Shown here one piece after another: positions 57,090-58,003 of a DNA stretch of 58,003 nucleotides (position 1 is the stretch's first letter; each line of letters starts with the position of its first letter). The position numbers and the translations under genes were made by a program. The DNA comes from a virus. Below the pieces are notes generated by a model that saw nothing but the letters and a program-made list of their open reading frames with translations, was not told where the DNA came from and ran no database searches. The stretch lies in IMG/VR virus record IMGVR_UViG_3300044655_000564, positions 1 to 58,003 of that record; one strand, 5' to 3'.

Positions 57090-57639
57090 AATATTTTATA
57101 CTACTCATTAATTTATAATCAACAGCAAAATGTGCCATAACTTTATTTAGATTTTTTGGATTAGTCTTTAACATTTCTAAGATACGATGTTTACATTCCG
57201 CATGCGGCCCTTGGCTTATATTGCGATCATCAAAACTGTAATGAGAAATGTTTAAAAACTTTTCCAATAATTCACGCAGACTACTATCACATTTAAAGTA
57301 TACAGTCCTATCTAGATCAAACGGAGTAAGAAAGTAACTTTGTGTTTCTGTATGATCATCAAATGTAATAGTATCAAATATTTCTTCTTCAGATAAATCT
57401 AGTCTACCACTGTTAATTTGATATTGAGCCATACCACTAACCCAGCGTTGTAATGGATCACGTAGTACAGTAAAATATCGGTCGCACTCTATAAGTGTAC
57501 TCGAGTTTTGCCAATGTTCTGCTATTAAATAGCCTTTTACTGTACTAGTAGCATTCTTAGGAATGTTAATATATGCTAGGTCCTTATTGAACCAACATTC
57601 ACCTAACTGATGTCCTAAGTGAGCCCACCGATCAATCAT
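57082..57639 (-). CDS. Sulfotransferase-like protein
   Basis: A 185-residue protein. AYINIPKNATSTVKGYL has the phosphosulfate-binding loop position, and YFTVLRDPLQRWVSGMAQY has the R(D/N)P 3'-phosphate motif of PAPS sulfotransferases. Sugar or protein tyrosine could be the acceptor. The APS-kinase-like gene at 16866 could make the donor. It overlaps the neighbours by 8 and 1 bases. Such proteins occur in T4-like marine phages, without known target. Confidence 0.75.
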   Translation of the reverse strand: MIDRWAHLGHQLGECWFNKDLAYINIPKNATSTVKGYLIAEHWQNSSTLIECDRYFTVLRDPLQRWVSGMAQYQINSGRLDLSEEEIFDTITFDDHTETQSYFLTPFDLDRTVYFKCDSSLRELLEKFLNISHYSFDDRNISQGPHAECKHRILEMLKTNPKNLNKVMAHFAVDYKLMSSIKYYD

Positions 57640-58003
57640 TACTTGCTTTGTGCTGGTAAGATGTAGTTATAAGTTGCTAGGCCTGAATTAACAGTAATCT
57701 GTGCCGCACCTTCGTCGCTAATACGGAATACTTTATCACCCGGCAAACTTAAAATACTAATAACAGCAGCAACAGGCCAAGCCCATCCTTTACTTAGTGT
57801 GCCAGTTACTCCGCTATGGAATACAAAGTTGCCAGCGTGGCTACTATGATCACCAAAGAATAGTTTTAAGTCAGTGCCTTCTGTTTTAGCAGTAAACGTA
57901 GTTTCTTCACTGTTAGCACTTGCTTGGAATTTAAGTCTTTGGATAGCTGCCACAGTTGGCTCAAACTCTACGTTCCAATTAACACCGCGGAACTTAACTG
58001 TTT
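57639..58003 (-). CDS. Partial structural-type protein (N-terminus beyond the window)
   Basis: The frame stays open from the right edge to 57639; a GTG at 57953 is internal. The visible part is VKFRGVNWNVEFEPTVAAI, QRLKFQASANSEETTFTAK, TDLKLFFGDHSSHAGNFVF and a C-terminal beta-rich segment. It reads as a small beta-sandwich protein similar to T4-like phage virion or tail proteins I recall. The missing N-terminus prevents a firm call. Confidence 0.55.
   Translation of the reverse strand, partial: TVKFRGVNWNVEFEPTVAAIQRLKFQASANSEETTFTAKTEGTDLKLFFGDHSSHAGNFVFHSGVTGTLSKGWAWPVAAVISILSLPGDKVFRISDEGAAQITVNSGLATYNYILPAQSK

Overview
The window looks like part of the genome of a large marine T4-like myovirus infecting a Gram-negative host. 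Genes are tightly packed, often with ATGA, TAATG or longer overlaps. The content is typical of T4-like marine phages: ThyA, DHFR, dCMP deaminase, a T4 RNase H/FEN nuclease, FolE, QueD, QueE, a phage TGT-like enzyme, a GIY-YIG endonuclease, and many small proteins resembling those I recall from cyano- and pelagimyophages. A lipobox protein and a secreted subtilisin ending in an outer-membrane-type Trp point to a Gram-negative envelope. There is no photosynthesis gene, tRNA gene, CRISPR array or insertion sequence that I can see. No gene-free stretch exceeds about 100 bases.

Layout. Positions 1-20333 run rightward, apart from a leftward desaturase: a structured RNA-like leader, a radical SAM gene, an amidoligase-like giant protein, a tail-type protein, a zincin, a DsbA-like protein, then a compact operon (7226-20333). 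That operon holds five consecutive twitch/SPASM-type radical SAM enzymes, a small partner protein, an unknown 394-residue protein, a 33-residue basic peptide, a NodU-type carbamoyltransferase, an APS-kinase-like protein, dCMP deaminase and a repeat protein with glycosyltransferase-like modules. From 58003 back to 20314 almost everything is leftward. 20314-25528 holds sugar aminotransferase, epimerase, SGNH and radical SAM genes. 25529-42244 holds nucleotide metabolism, a MoxR/VWA-metallopeptidase pair, many small early-type genes, nucleases and S-adenosylmethionine synthetase. 42245-49062 holds QueE, a B12-type radical SAM enzyme, a phosphoribosyltransferase, a secreted subtilisin, a CDGSH-like protein and FolE. 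49076-58003 holds a GDP-colitose-type sugar pathway, a glycosyltransferase, a TGT/DpdA-like enzyme, a sulfotransferase and a partial structural-type gene.

Regulation is readable. Eight near-perfect host sigma70 promoters (TTGACA/T, 16-18 bases, TATAAT or TATACT) sit before leftward genes, and two of them place the start codon at the expected transcription start (thyA and the RNase H gene). TATAAATA-like T4 late motifs precede the amidoligase, zincin, desaturase, homing endonuclease and a small gene.

The most unusual content is ten radical SAM enzymes in 58 kb, eight of them twitch/SPASM-like, together with a phage-encoded MetK that could supply their SAM. A domain with a QPKESY motif is encoded as a separate gene directly before one of these enzymes (7513-7848) and is fused to the N-terminus of another (23697-25208), so it is probably a dedicated partner. 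With the carbamoyl-, glycosyl-, amino- and sulfo-transfer genes, this suggests an undescribed phage modification or biosynthesis system; its substrate cannot be read from the sequence. Two further candidates are membrane proteins encoded out of frame inside other genes, one spanin-like and one holin-like.
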